Positions 16,491 through 25,487 of a stretch of 64,000 nucleotides of DNA are shown here, in pieces (the first letter of the stretch is position 1; each line of letters starts with the position of its first letter). A model generated the notes under the pieces. It did no database searches and was not told where the DNA came from. It was given only the letters and a program-made list of their open reading frames with translations. This stretch comes from Streptomyces sp. ITFR-21 (GTDB lineage: Bacteria > Actinomycetota > Actinomycetes > Streptomycetales > Streptomycetaceae): the NCBI RefSeq assembly GCF_031844685.1, contig NZ_CP134605.1:806001-870000 (forward strand). Reading direction: 5' to 3'. A program made the position numbers and the translations under genes.

Positions 16491-17718
16491 GGCCGCCCGC
16501 CGCCCCCCTGCCGACCCCCACCACGTCGCCGACGACGACGACGGCGGGCGGCCGTACCTCTTCGGCGGCGACCCTCGCCGCGACCGTCGCGAGGGTGGCG
16601 TCCACCCGGCGCTGGGCCGCGGTGGTGCCCTCCTGGACGACGGCGACCAGCGTGTCGGCGGCCCTGCCGCCCGCGATCAGGGTGGCGGCGATGGCGCCGA
16701 TCCGCTCCACCGCCATCAGCAGCACCAGGGTGCCGCGCAGCCGGGCCAGCGCGGACCAGTCGACCAGCGAGCGCGGGTCGTCGGGGGCGAGATGGCCGCT
16801 GACCACGGTGAACTCGTGGGCGACGCCCCGGTGGGTGACCGGGATGCCGACGGCGCCCGGCACGCTGATGGAGCTGGAGATCCCCGGTACGACGGTGACC
16901 GGGATGCCCGCCTCGGCGAGTGCCTCGGCCTCCTCCATGCCGCGGCCGAAGACGTAGGGGTCGCCGCCTTTGAGCCGGACGACGGCCCTGCCCGCCCTGG
17001 CGTGTTCGATCAGCGCCGCGTTGATGGCCTCCTGGGCCATCGCCCGGCCGTACGGGATCTTCGCCGCGTCGATGACCTCGACGTGCGGCGGCAGTTCGTC
17101 CAGCAGGTCGCGGGGGCCGAGCCGGTCGGCGATCACCACGTCGGCCTCGGCGAGCAGTCGGCGGCCTCGCACGGTGATCAGGTCGGGGTCCCCGGGGCCG
17201 CCGCCGACCAGGGCGACACCCGCGGTACGCATCCGGTGCTGCGGCGCGACCAGGCTGCCGTCCCGCAGGCCGGCGACCACCGCGTCCCGGACGGCCGCGG
17301 AGCGCCGCGGGTCCCGGCCGGTCAGGACGGCGACGGTCACCCCGTCGGTGCGGCCGGTCGCCGGGGTCCAGGCGGTGGCCGCCTCGGCGTCGTCGCTGCG
17401 TACGCACCACACCCGCCTCGCTTCCGCCTCGGCGGAGGCGGCGGCGTTCGCGGCCCCGTCCGTGCTGGCGACCAGCGCGTACCAGGCGCCCTCCAGGTCC
17501 CCGCTCGCGTACGCCCGGCGCTCCCAGCGCAGTTCGCCGGCCGCCGCCATGGCCTCCACCGAGGGGGTCGCCGACGGCGACACCAGCACGATGTCGGCGC
17601 CCGCCGACACCAGCGCGGGCAGCCGCCGCTGCGCCACCTGCCCGCCCCCGACCACCACCACCCGCCGCCCGGCCAGCCGCAGCCCGACGGGATACGCGGG
17701 CGCGTCGTGCGGCTCCAT
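16483..17718 (-). CDS. cysG: Siroheme-synthase-like bifunctional protein (precorrin-2 dehydrogenase / uroporphyrinogen-III methyltransferase)
   Basis: The 411-residue protein joins two parts. The N-terminal NAD-binding domain (RVVVVGGGQVAQRRLPALVS) is of the precorrin-2 dehydrogenase/ferrochelatase type. From about residue 165 follows the C-methyltransferase domain, with VALVGGGPGDPDLITVRGRR, RLKGGDPYVFGRG and VPGISSSISVPGAVGIPVTH. This domain methylates uroporphyrinogen III at C2 and C7 to give precorrin-2, the branch point to siroheme and cobalamin. It is shorter than E. coli CysG (457 residues), the central dimerisation region being reduced. It lies next to cobT and cobL on the same strand, consistent with a cobalamin role; Streptomyces annotations often call this gene cobA. 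Confidence 0.9.
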   Translation of the reverse strand: MEPHDAPAYPVGLRLAGRRVVVVGGGQVAQRRLPALVSAGADIVLVSPSATPSVEAMAAAGELRWERRAYASGDLEGAWYALVASTDGAANAAASAEAEARRVWCVRSDDAEAATAWTPATGRTDGVTVAVLTGRDPRRSAAVRDAVVAGLRDGSLVAPQHRMRTAGVALVGGGPGDPDLITVRGRRLLAEADVVIADRLGPRDLLDELPPHVEVIDAAKIPYGRAMAQEAINAALIEHARAGRAVVRLKGGDPYVFGRGMEEAEALAEAGIPVTVVPGISSSISVPGAVGIPVTHRGVAHEFTVVSGHLAPDDPRSLVDWSALARLRGTLVLLMAVERIGAIAATLIAGGRAADTLVAVVQEGTTAAQRRVDATLATVAARVAAEEVRPPAVVVVGDVVGVGRGAAGGRG

Positions 17719-17921
17719 CTGTGACTCCTCGCGGTTCGTCTGCTTCTCCCAAGCCTCCGGGAGCCCCGCCCCGAGCCACCACCCTACGGGCCGCGGCCCT
17801 CGCGGCCTTCCGGGGAGCCGGGCGGCGGGCGTCCCATCGCGGCCGCGGGACCGGACGCGGACCGGGCACGGACCGGATGACGCCGCCGGCCGCCGCGGGC
17901 GGCCGGCGGCCCCGGTGGGGG

Positions 17922-20900
17922 TTACGCCTTCTCGGTGACGCCGGCCGCGTCGAAGGTGGCGACCTCGTGCATGACCCGGGCCGCGCTCTGCACCAGCGGG
18001 AGGGCGAGCAGCGCGCCGGTGCCCTCGCCGAGGCAGAGGTCGAGGTCGACGAGCGGGCGCAGGCCCAGGGTGGTGAGGGCGGCCACATGGCCGGGTTCGG
18101 CGCTGCGGTGGCCGGCGATGCAGGCCGCCAGGACCTCGGGGGCGATCGCGCGGGCCACCAGCGCGGCGGCGCCGGCGCTGACCCCGTCGAGGATCACCGG
18201 GGTGCGCAGGGCCGCGGCCCCGAGGAGCAGGCCCACCAGAGCCGCGTGTTCGAGGCCGCCGAGGGCCGCCAGGACACCGATCGGATCGGCCGCGTCGGGC
18301 TGGTGGAGTTCCAGCCCGCGCCGGACCACCTCGATCTTGCGCGCGTGCATCTCGTCGTTGATGCCGGTACCGCGCCCGGTGACCTCCGCCGGGTCGACCC
18401 CGGTGAAGACCGAGATCAGCGCGGCCGACGCGGTGGTGTTGGCGATGCCCATCTCACCGGTCAGCAGCGCCCTGTTGCCCGCGGACACCAGGTCCCTGGC
18501 CGTCTCGATGCCGATCTCGACGGCGCGCAGCGCCTCGTCGCGGGTCATCGCGGGGCCCGCGGTGAAGTCCGCCGTGCCGGCCCGTACCTTCCGCGGCAGC
18601 AGCCCCGGTGTGCTGGGCAGTTCGGTGGCGACGCCGACGTCGATGACGCACACCTCGGCCCCCACCTGGTTGGCGAACGCGTTGCAGACCGCGCCGCCGT
18701 CGAGGAAGTTGGCCACCATCTGCGCGGTGACCTCCTGCGGCCAGGAGGTCACCCCTTGGGCGTGCACGCCGTGGTCGCCGGCGAAGATCGCCACCGCCGC
18801 GGGTTCCGGAATGGGCGGCGGGCACTCCCGGGACAGCCCGCTGAGCTGTGCGGAGATGATCTCCAGCACGCCGAGCGCGCCGGGCGGCTTCGTCATCCGC
18901 TTCTGCCGCTCCCACGCCTCGCCGAGGGCCTTGGCGTCCAGCGGGCGGATCCCGCGCAGGGTCTCCTCCAGCAGGTCCTGCGGTTCCTCGCCGGGCAGTG
19001 CCCGGTTGCCGTACTCCTCCTCGTGCACGACCCAGGACAGCGGCCGGCGCTGGGACCAGCCGGCCTGCGTCAGCTCCGGTTCCTCGGGGAAGCCGTCGAC
19101 GTAGCCGATGCAGAGGTAGGCGACGACCTCCAGGTGCTCGGGCAGGCCGAGCGCGGCGACCATCTCGCGCTCGTCGAAGAAGCTGACCCAGCCGACGCCG
19201 AGCTCCTCGGCGCGGGCCGCCAGCCACAGGTTCTCCACCGCGAGCGCCGAGGAGTACGGGGCCATCTGCGGCTGGGTGTGCCGGCCGAGGGTGTGCCGGC
19301 CGCCCCGGGTGGGGTCGGCGGTGACGACGATGTTCACCGGGGTGTCGAGGATCGCCTCGATCTTCAGCTCGCGGAACTGCCGGGCCCGGCCCTTGGGCAG
19401 CGACTTGGCGTACGCCTCGCGCTGGACCGCGGCCAGCTCGTGCATCCTCGTGCGGGTCTTCTCGGAGCGGATGACCACGAAGTCCCAGGGCTGCGAGTGG
19501 CCGACACTGGGCGCGGTGTGGGCGGCCTCAAGGACGCGCAGCAGGACGTCGTTCGGGATCGGGTCGGAGCGGAAGCCGTTGCGGACGTCGCGGCGCTCCC
19601 GGATCACGCGGTGCACCGCGTCCCGGACGGCGGGCTCGTACGGCTCTGCGGGGGCGTGGCCCGCCTCCCCCCGGCGCGCGGCCGGGGCCGGAACGGGCGC
19701 CGGGGCCGCCGCGGACGCGGGATCGGCTGCCGCCTCCGGACCGGGTAGGGGCTCGGGTGCCGGGCCGGGCTCGGGTGCCGGGCCGGGCTCGGGTGCCGAG
19801 CCCTCCGCCGGTACCGGTACGGGCGCGTCCGCCGACGGGGCCGGCTCCGGCGCCGGCGCGGCGCGGCGCCGGCGGCCCTTGCCCGCTTCCGGCTCCACGA
19901 TGACCACGGTGGGCTGCTGCTCAGCCCCGGCGGCCCCGGCCGCTATGGCCTCGGGCGCCCGCACCACGAACTCCCCCGAGCCGTCCGGGATCTGCGGCAC
20001 GTGCGGCACGTGCGGAGCAGGCTGATCGGGCGGAGCGGGCTGCTGGACGGCGACGGGGACCCCGGGCACGGCCGGCGGCAGGTCGGCCCCGCCGACTGCT
20101 CCCGGGCCGGCCGGGCCGGGAGCAGTCGGAGCGGTCGGAGCGGTCGCGGTCCCGGCGTCGGACACGGCGGGCGCGGGCGGTGCGACGGCTGCCGGGGGCA
20201 GCGCAGCCCCGGGCACGGGCACGGCCGCCACCGGAACTCCCGGGGGCGCCTCGACCGCTGCCGGACTCCCGGCGCCGTCCTGGGTACCCGTGGCGGCCGC
20301 CGTCTCGGGGGCCGTCGCACCGGGGGCCTCGGCGGGAGCGGGCGCGGCGGGCTGAACGGGTGCCTCGGGAAGGGGCGCCGGGCCGACGGCGCCGGGCAGG
20401 TGCCCCACCGGCCCCACCGGCTGCTCCGGTACGGGCTGGTCGGCCAGGGGCTGGTCGGCCAAGGGCTGGTCGGCCAAGGGCTGTTCGGCCAGGGGCTGCA
20501 CACCCGCGGGCGGCTGCTCGGGCACCGGCTGCCGCTCGGCCACGGGCTGCGGGAGCGGCGCGGCGTCCGGTGCGCCCTCCGCGGCCGGCTCGGGCTCGGG
20601 TTCCGGCACGGGCGGGACGGCGGGGACCGCCTCGGGCACCGGCGTGGCCGACGGGGCGGGCGCGGCCACGCCCACCGCGGCGCTCGCCACCTGGTCGGGC
20701 GGCGCTCCCGGTGCTCCGGCCGGTCCCCCGGTCTCCGCTGCCCCCTGGAGCCCCTGCGCGCCCGGTGCGCCGGGCGCCGCGAACCGCGGCGCCTCCGCGT
20801 CGGGCACCGGCTCCTGGGCCGGCGGGACGTGCTGGGACGGCACGAAGCTGTCGGCGTGCGGGATGAGCGACTGCTGCGAGGGGATCTGGGAGGAGGGCGT

Positions 20901-21581
20901 CAGAGGTCCGGTGGGCGCCGCGGGCCACGCGCTGCCGGGCGGCGGCGCCGCGGGGTTCGACGGCTCGCCGGTCTGCTGCGCGGGGATGCCCGTCGTCCCG
21001 TCCGGGGGGACGTCGAGGTATTCGGGGCCGGGGGCGGGGGGTCCGGGCCGCACCGCCGGGCCGCGGTCGGCGAGGGAGCGCACCGAGACTCCGCCGCTGG
21101 GCGTGTCCGGAATGGGCGGGCCCAGGTGCAGCGGGCGGCGCGGGGCGGCGGGCGGGGCGCCCTGCTCGACGGTCCCGGGTCCGGTGGCCACCGCCGACGC
21201 GCCGGCCGGCTGCGCGGCCGCCGGCTCGGCGAGGCCCCGCGGCACGGCCAGCGGCTCCGCCGCGGGCAGCGGCGCCCCCGGGTCGAGAGCCGAGGGCGTG
21301 TCATAGCGCTGGGGCGGCACCGGCTGCGGATCGCTCCAGCTGCCCTGCGGGCCGGGCATCAGCAGGACGTCGTCCTCGTCGTCCAGCCCGGTGCCGGGCG
21401 CGGCGGGCTGGTCGAGGTAGTCGTAGGCGGGCGCGCCGTGCGGGTCGGCCTGCGGGTCCGTCGCCCATCCGGACTGCTGGGGAACGCCGTTGCCGGGAAG
21501 GTCGGTGTACGGCTGGTGAACCGCGTCCCCGACCGGGTTCCCCGGTAGCCCCTCGCCGGGGATCTGACCGGTGTCCGTCAT
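17922..21581 (-). CDS. cobT: Three-part protein: long disordered region, BluB-type nitroreductase, CobT
   Basis: A single uninterrupted 1219-residue frame. Residues 1 to ~640 are Pro/Ala/Gly/Glu-rich and without predicted fold, with near-identical five-residue repeats of the PLADQ type near residue 370. About 645-865 is a flavin nitroreductase-fold domain of the BluB type (RERRDVRNGFRSDPIPNDVL, SVGHSQPWDFVVIRS, YLCIGYVDGFPEEPELTQAG), which makes 5,6-dimethylbenzimidazole from FMNH2. About 875-1219 is nicotinate-nucleotide:dimethylbenzimidazole phosphoribosyltransferase, CobT (RMTKPPGALGVLE, IFAGDHGVHAQGVT, TGEMGIANTTASAAL, VDLDLCLGEGTGALLALP). The chain thus makes the lower-ligand base and activates it. 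ATG at 21581 is the start that follows a GGAG-containing leader. The length of the disordered part is exceptional. Confidence 0.9.
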   Translation of the reverse strand: MTDTGQIPGEGLPGNPVGDAVHQPYTDLPGNGVPQQSGWATDPQADPHGAPAYDYLDQPAAPGTGLDDEDDVLLMPGPQGSWSDPQPVPPQRYDTPSALDPGAPLPAAEPLAVPRGLAEPAAAQPAGASAVATGPGTVEQGAPPAAPRRPLHLGPPIPDTPSGGVSVRSLADRGPAVRPGPPAPGPEYLDVPPDGTTGIPAQQTGEPSNPAAPPPGSAWPAAPTGPLTPSSQIPSQQSLIPHADSFVPSQHVPPAQEPVPDAEAPRFAAPGAPGAQGLQGAAETGGPAGAPGAPPDQVASAAVGVAAPAPSATPVPEAVPAVPPVPEPEPEPAAEGAPDAAPLPQPVAERQPVPEQPPAGVQPLAEQPLADQPLADQPLADQPVPEQPVGPVGHLPGAVGPAPLPEAPVQPAAPAPAEAPGATAPETAAATGTQDGAGSPAAVEAPPGVPVAAVPVPGAALPPAAVAPPAPAVSDAGTATAPTAPTAPGPAGPGAVGGADLPPAVPGVPVAVQQPAPPDQPAPHVPHVPQIPDGSGEFVVRAPEAIAAGAAGAEQQPTVVIVEPEAGKGRRRRAAPAPEPAPSADAPVPVPAEGSAPEPGPAPEPGPAPEPLPGPEAAADPASAAAPAPVPAPAARRGEAGHAPAEPYEPAVRDAVHRVIRERRDVRNGFRSDPIPNDVLLRVLEAAHTAPSVGHSQPWDFVVIRSEKTRTRMHELAAVQREAYAKSLPKGRARQFRELKIEAILDTPVNIVVTADPTRGGRHTLGRHTQPQMAPYSSALAVENLWLAARAEELGVGWVSFFDEREMVAALGLPEHLEVVAYLCIGYVDGFPEEPELTQAGWSQRRPLSWVVHEEEYGNRALPGEEPQDLLEETLRGIRPLDAKALGEAWERQKRMTKPPGALGVLEIISAQLSGLSRECPPPIPEPAAVAIFAGDHGVHAQGVTSWPQEVTAQMVANFLDGGAVCNAFANQVGAEVCVIDVGVATELPSTPGLLPRKVRAGTADFTAGPAMTRDEALRAVEIGIETARDLVSAGNRALLTGEMGIANTTASAALISVFTGVDPAEVTGRGTGINDEMHARKIEVVRRGLELHQPDAADPIGVLAALGGLEHAALVGLLLGAAALRTPVILDGVSAGAAALVARAIAPEVLAACIAGHRSAEPGHVAALTTLGLRPLVDLDLCLGEGTGALLALPLVQSAARVMHEVATFDAAGVTEKA

Positions 21582-21907
21582 GCGTGCCCCTCGCCCATCG
21601 GTTCCGCTCCTTCCAGCCGTTGCGCCAGCCACAGCCCGGCCCCCACGAACAAGTAACGAGCGTGTCAGGGATGCGGCACGTCGGCGCCCGGGTGCCCGCG
21701 AGCCCGACACCCCGTCAACGCATGACGACAGCACAACGATCCGTCAGCCTACCTCGCGGCGGACGGCGGTCCGCCCAGGAGTCCGAACCTCGGGACGTAT
21801 CTCACACCACCCCCTCCCGTACTGCTCGCCCACCCCCGCGACCAGCGGAAACACGGTCAACAATGCCCCCGTTCCGACGGCTCGCGGCGGGAAGTCGACC
21901 ATGGTCT
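21582..21907. other. Intergenic stretch between cobL and the bluB-cobT gene
   Basis: These 326 bases separate two minus-strand cobalamin genes. I looked for a cobalamin riboswitch (conserved B12 box and its helices) and did not see one. A 52-codon frame starts with ATG at 21902 on the minus strand, but it lacks a ribosome site and a recognisable product. Base composition is lower in GC than in the flanking genes, consistent with a promoter. Confidence 0.5.
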
Positions 21908-23110
21908 TCAACGTCGGGTGGCGCTCAGCGCGAAGGTCACCGACCGCTCGCGTTCCGCCCACTCGCTGTCCAATTCGACCGATTGCAGCAGCGCGCGTTC
22001 GACGGCGTAACCGCCTTCCTGCAGGGCTCGGGTGGCGGCTTCGGCCTTGTCGCGGGTGGCGGCCGTGGTCACGATCCGCTCCGGCCGGCGGGCCGCGCAG
22101 GCGGCGACGACCTCGGCGTCGGCCCGGCCGATCCGTACCACGTCCGGCTCGGGGAGGTCCTCGAGCACCTGGGGCGCGGTGCCGTGCACGACGTGCAGTT
22201 GTACGCCGCCGCGCCGGGCGGTCACGGTGATCCAGTCGCAGGCGTCGGCGTCGGCGTCCACGGCGATGACGGCGGCGCCGAACCGGGCCGCCTCGATGGC
22301 GATCGCGCCGTCCGCGGCGCCGATGTCCCAGACCAGGTCGCCGGTGCGCGGGCCGAGCCGGGCCAGTTGGAAGGCGCGGACCTGCGCGGGCACGTGCCCG
22401 CCGTACTCGGAGGCGGCCAGCGCCCAGCCGCGTACCGGGCCGGGGAAGCCCGGGTCGCGGCCGGCGATCCAGCCGCCGCGGCCCGCCACGCCGGGAGCGG
22501 TGGAGGTCATGCCGCCGACGACCAGGACGACGTTGGGTTCCCGCCAGATGTGGTCGGCGACCTTGTCGGAGGTGAGGACGGTGACCTGTTCCTGCTCGGT
22601 GCCGAGGGCTTCGCAGATGACGAAGGTGCGGTGCACTCCGGTGAGCAGCAGCGCGAGTTCCGCCGGGCCGGCGCCGGGCGCGGTGAGGACGGCGACCTTG
22701 GGGTAGGCGCGGCAGACGTTGACCGCGCGGCGCAGGGTGCGGCCGGTGGCGGCGACCACCCGGGCGTCGTCCCAGGGCATCCCGGCGCGGGCGAAGGCGC
22801 GGGCGACCGAGGAGACGCCGGGGACGACCTCGACCTCCAGCCCGTGCTCGGGGTCGCGCAGGGCGCGGACCACGCCGAAGAAGCCGGGGTCGCCGTCGGC
22901 GAGCACGACCGCGGTGCCGCGGTGGCCGGCGATCCGCCGGGCGGCGATCTCGATACTGCCCAGCACGATGTGCTCGGCGTCCCGGGGGACGTGGGGAAGG
23001 GCGAGGTGGTGGCGGGTGCCGGCCACCAAGGTCGCGGCGCTCAGTGCGGCGCTGGCGGCTTCGGACGGGGGTGATCCGTCCCAACCGATCACGGTGACCC
23101 GGTCGGCCAT
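21908..23110 (-). CDS. cobL: Precorrin-6Y C5,15-methyltransferase (decarboxylating)
   Basis: A 400-residue fusion of a CbiE-type tetrapyrrole methylase (VTVIGWDGSPPSEAASAALS, VVLADGDPGFFGVVRALRDP, VEVVPGVSSVARAFARAGMP) and a CbiT-type SAM methyltransferase (LVWDIGAADGAIAIEAARFG, VIAVDADADACDWI). Together they methylate precorrin-6Y at C5 and C15 and decarboxylate the C12 acetate during aerobic corrin synthesis. The first glycine-rich motif reads DIGAADG instead of the usual DIGAGSG, a mild deviation in the SAM loop. It is followed downstream by the bluB-cobT fusion and cysG, forming a small cobalamin group. Confidence 0.92.
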   Translation of the reverse strand: MADRVTVIGWDGSPPSEAASAALSAATLVAGTRHHLALPHVPRDAEHIVLGSIEIAARRIAGHRGTAVVLADGDPGFFGVVRALRDPEHGLEVEVVPGVSSVARAFARAGMPWDDARVVAATGRTLRRAVNVCRAYPKVAVLTAPGAGPAELALLLTGVHRTFVICEALGTEQEQVTVLTSDKVADHIWREPNVVLVVGGMTSTAPGVAGRGGWIAGRDPGFPGPVRGWALAASEYGGHVPAQVRAFQLARLGPRTGDLVWDIGAADGAIAIEAARFGAAVIAVDADADACDWITVTARRGGVQLHVVHGTAPQVLEDLPEPDVVRIGRADAEVVAACAARRPERIVTTAATRDKAEAATRALQEGGYAVERALLQSVELDSEWAERERSVTFALSATRR

Positions 23111-23277
23111 CGTCTCTGCCTCTCCATGGCGGTGCGGATCGCGGGGGTCCCGGCGGGCCCTCCTCGGCGTGCCGCGCCGCGGGCCGCAGGGGCGCGCGCG
23201 GCGGACGGCGGACGGCGAGGAGCACGGCCCCGGGGTGAGAACCCTAACCCGGCGCGCGGCGGGGTGCGGCGGCGCGG

Positions 23278-23943
23278 TCAGCGCCAGTCCGCATATGCGG
23301 TGTAGTCGGTGTAGTTGTCGTACGCGTCACCGCCGCCGGCGCCCTTGCCGGTGTGCTCGTCGAGGTCCTCCGGCAGCAGGCTCCACACCAGCAGGTCGGT
23401 GCGGGTCTCGGCCCAGCGGCCGTCCTCGGCCTGGGTGCGGACGAGTCCGGCGCCGCGGAGCACCCCCTCGCTGACACAGCCGATCTTCTGCGCGACCTGC
23501 TGGGAGGCGGTGTTGTCGGCGGCGGTACGCAGTTCGACGCGGGCGAAGCCCTGCTCCTCGAAGAGCCAGCGGCACACGGCGAGCACCGACTCGCAGGCGT
23601 AGCCCTCGCCGCGGGCCCAGACGGCGGTGAGGTAGCCGATCTCGGTGGCCCGGATCCGCCAGTCGGTGCTCCGCAGCGTGACGGTGCCGACCAGCCGCTG
23701 GGTGAGGAACTCGGTGACGGCCAGCACCAGGCCGCGGCCCTCGGTGCGTTCGGCGGGGGCGGTCCTGGTGACGAACTCACGGGCGTCGGCGGCCGTATAG
23801 GGATGCGGTACCCCGGTCCACGCGGTGATCAGCTCGTCGTCCATCATCTCCACCAGGGAGGTCATGTCGTCCTCGTCGTACCCGCGCAGCACCAGCCGCT
23901 CCGTGGAGATGGAGATGTCAGGGAAGGCCGGTGCTGAGGTCAT
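23278..23943 (-). CDS. GNAT-family acetyltransferase (RimJ/RimL type)
   Basis: A 221-residue protein with the RimJ/L layout: N-terminal ISTERLVLRGYDEDDMTSLV, central LVGTVTLRSTDWRIRATEIG, the acetyl-CoA loop region YLTAVWARGEGYACESVLAV (degenerate R/QxxGxG/A), and the closing VELRTAADNTASQQVAQKIG typical of N-acetyltransferases acting on protein N termini or small molecules. The tail is rich in Tyr/Asp/Ala (GGDAYDNYTDYTAYADWR), which is odd for the family. ATG at 23943 has GGAG six bases upstream. It is divergent from the SAM methyltransferase gene at 24158. Confidence 0.88.
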   Translation of the reverse strand: MTSAPAFPDISISTERLVLRGYDEDDMTSLVEMMDDELITAWTGVPHPYTAADAREFVTRTAPAERTEGRGLVLAVTEFLTQRLVGTVTLRSTDWRIRATEIGYLTAVWARGEGYACESVLAVCRWLFEEQGFARVELRTAADNTASQQVAQKIGCVSEGVLRGAGLVRTQAEDGRWAETRTDLLVWSLLPEDLDEHTGKGAGGGDAYDNYTDYTAYADWR

Positions 23944-24157
23944 TCGCTGCTCCGTAACCAGGGGCATGGGTGGATTGCACAGCTGTGAGCTGAACAGCAT
24001 GCAGCATCGTGCGCGGCGGCCACCGGGCAGGGTCGCCGCGGCGGCGCGGCGGCGGGCCACGGCGGGGCGCGGCGGCGAACGCCCTTTCAGAGTAGGCCGG
24101 ATGACGGTCAGGAAGGGTATCCGTGGACGTCATCCGATCCTGCTACCGTCAGCCCGC

Positions 24158-24946
24158 GTGAGAGTGCACCACGCAGCAGGAGTCGGCTATCAGCGGGCCG
24201 CCGGAGTCTACGAGCGCTCCCGGCCCTCCTATCCGCTGGCCGCGGTCGCCGCGCTCGCCGACGCGCTGCCCCTGGAGTCCGGCCGTACCGTGGTCGACCT
24301 GGGCGCGGGCACCGGCAAGTTCACCCGGCTGCTGGCGCTGACCGGCGCCGGGGTGCTGGCGGTGGAGCCGGTCCGGGAGATGCGCGAGCAGATCGCCGAG
24401 CTGCTGCCGGGGGTGTCGGTGTCGGCCGGCACGGCGGAGGAGACCGGGCTGCCGGCCGGCTGCGCGGACGCGGTGGTGGCGGCGCAGTCCTGGCACTGGT
24501 TCCGGCAGGACGCGGCGCTCGCCGAGGTGGAGCGGCTGCTGCGGCCGGGCGGCGCGCTGGCGCTGGTGTGGAACACCTACGACACCTCGGTGCCGTGGGT
24601 GCGGGACTTCCAGGACATCTACTTCCGGCTGGCGCCGCGCGACCTGCCGAGCCCGCCGCTGGCCGCGGGGCTGAGCGGCCCGGGGGACTGGCAGCGGGTG
24701 TTCGCGGACCGGCCGGGCTGGGGCCCGACCGAGGAGCGGCACTGGCCCAATCCGCATTCGACGACGGTCGCCGACGTGGTGGAGCGGATGATGTCGTCGA
24801 GCCATATCGCGGTGCTGGACGCGGCGGCGCAGGAACGGGTGCGGTCCGAGGTGGAGGCGGTGCTGGGCGCGCACGACGCGACGCGGGGCACCGGGGCGAT
24901 CGAGATGCCGTACACCACGGACGTGTACTGGCTGCGCCACCGCTGA
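24158..24946 (+). CDS. Class I SAM-dependent methyltransferase, probably leaderless
   Basis: A 262-residue methyltransferase. Motif I is TVVDLGAGTGKFTRLLALTG, motif II VLAVEPVREM, and the later segments are AVVAAQSWHWFRQDAALAEV and LRPGGALALVWNTYDTSVPW, as in UbiE/COQ5-like or tetracenomycin-type proteins of unknown substrate. The GTG at 24158 is chosen because the family N terminus (GYQRAAGVYERSRPSYP) follows directly and no Shine-Dalgarno is present. Instead, TACCGT at 24144-24149 sits like a -10 box eight bases before the start, the arrangement of leaderless actinobacterial mRNAs. Confidence 0.88.
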   Translation: MRVHHAAGVGYQRAAGVYERSRPSYPLAAVAALADALPLESGRTVVDLGAGTGKFTRLLALTGAGVLAVEPVREMREQIAELLPGVSVSAGTAEETGLPAGCADAVVAAQSWHWFRQDAALAEVERLLRPGGALALVWNTYDTSVPWVRDFQDIYFRLAPRDLPSPPLAAGLSGPGDWQRVFADRPGWGPTEERHWPNPHSTTVADVVERMMSSSHIAVLDAAAQERVRSEVEAVLGAHDATRGTGAIEMPYTTDVYWLRHR

Positions 24947-25118
24947 AAGAGGCCGGCGGCGGGTGGGCCCAGGCCGGGGCGGACCCGGGACGGCGGCCCG
25001 GTGGGCCCGTGGGTCCTCGGCCACGCGGGGCCCGCGCGCGGGTGGCGGCGCCGGGTCGGAACCGGAGGCCGGGGGGCCGGGGGAAGGGCGCGGGGAGTGC
25101 CCGTAATAAAGTCGGCGC

Positions 25119-25487
25119 ATGCTGGACTCGGTCATCGTCACGGTCGCCGTCGCGGCGCTGCTGCTCGCGGCGTGGTGCGGCTTCGCCGCGTACCGTGACT
25201 CGGCGACGAAGGACTGGCACTTCGCCGGGATGGCCGTGGTGACGCTGCTCGCCCTGGCGCAGCTGGTGGTCTCGGTGGTGCAGCTGGCGCACGGCGACCG
25301 GCCCGCGCAGGGTCTGGCGGTCTTCCTGGCCTACCAGATCGGCGCGGTCTGCGCGATTCCGGCGGCGGCCTTCATGTCCCTTGCCGAGCGCACCCGTTGG
25401 GGTTCGGCGATCGTCGCGGCCGGTGGCGTGGTGCTGGCCGTGCTGGAGCTGCGGCTGCACGAGATCTGGGGTGGCGGACGTGGCTGA
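25119..25487 (+). CDS. Small four-span membrane protein
   Basis: The 122-residue product is nearly all membrane: hydrophobic segments at about 3-24, 37-58, 68-86 and 95-112. It ends in LELRLHEIWGGGRG. No transporter or enzyme motif is seen. No Shine-Dalgarno precedes ATG 25119; TAATAA at 25104-25109 is a good -10 box nine bases upstream, so the message may be leaderless. It overlaps or abuts a second membrane protein gene, with which it likely forms a two-gene operon of unknown role. Confidence 0.75.
   Translation: MLDSVIVTVAVAALLLAAWCGFAAYRDSATKDWHFAGMAVVTLLALAQLVVSVVQLAHGDRPAQGLAVFLAYQIGAVCAIPAAAFMSLAERTRWGSAIVAAGGVVLAVLELRLHEIWGGGRG

Noticed and set aside
17721..19748. 675-codon plus-strand frame opposite the BluB-CobT gene
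   Set aside because: Antisense to a strongly conserved coding region; translation is low-complexity and has no ribosome site.
21744..21902. Short minus-strand frame (MVDFPPRAVGTGALLTVFPL...) after cobL
   Set aside because: No ribosome site and no recognisable family; too short to support, and the region is more probably the cobT leader.
21582..21907. Possible cobalamin riboswitch before the bluB-cobT gene
   Set aside because: No B12-box-like sequence or the expected conserved helices were found on the minus strand.
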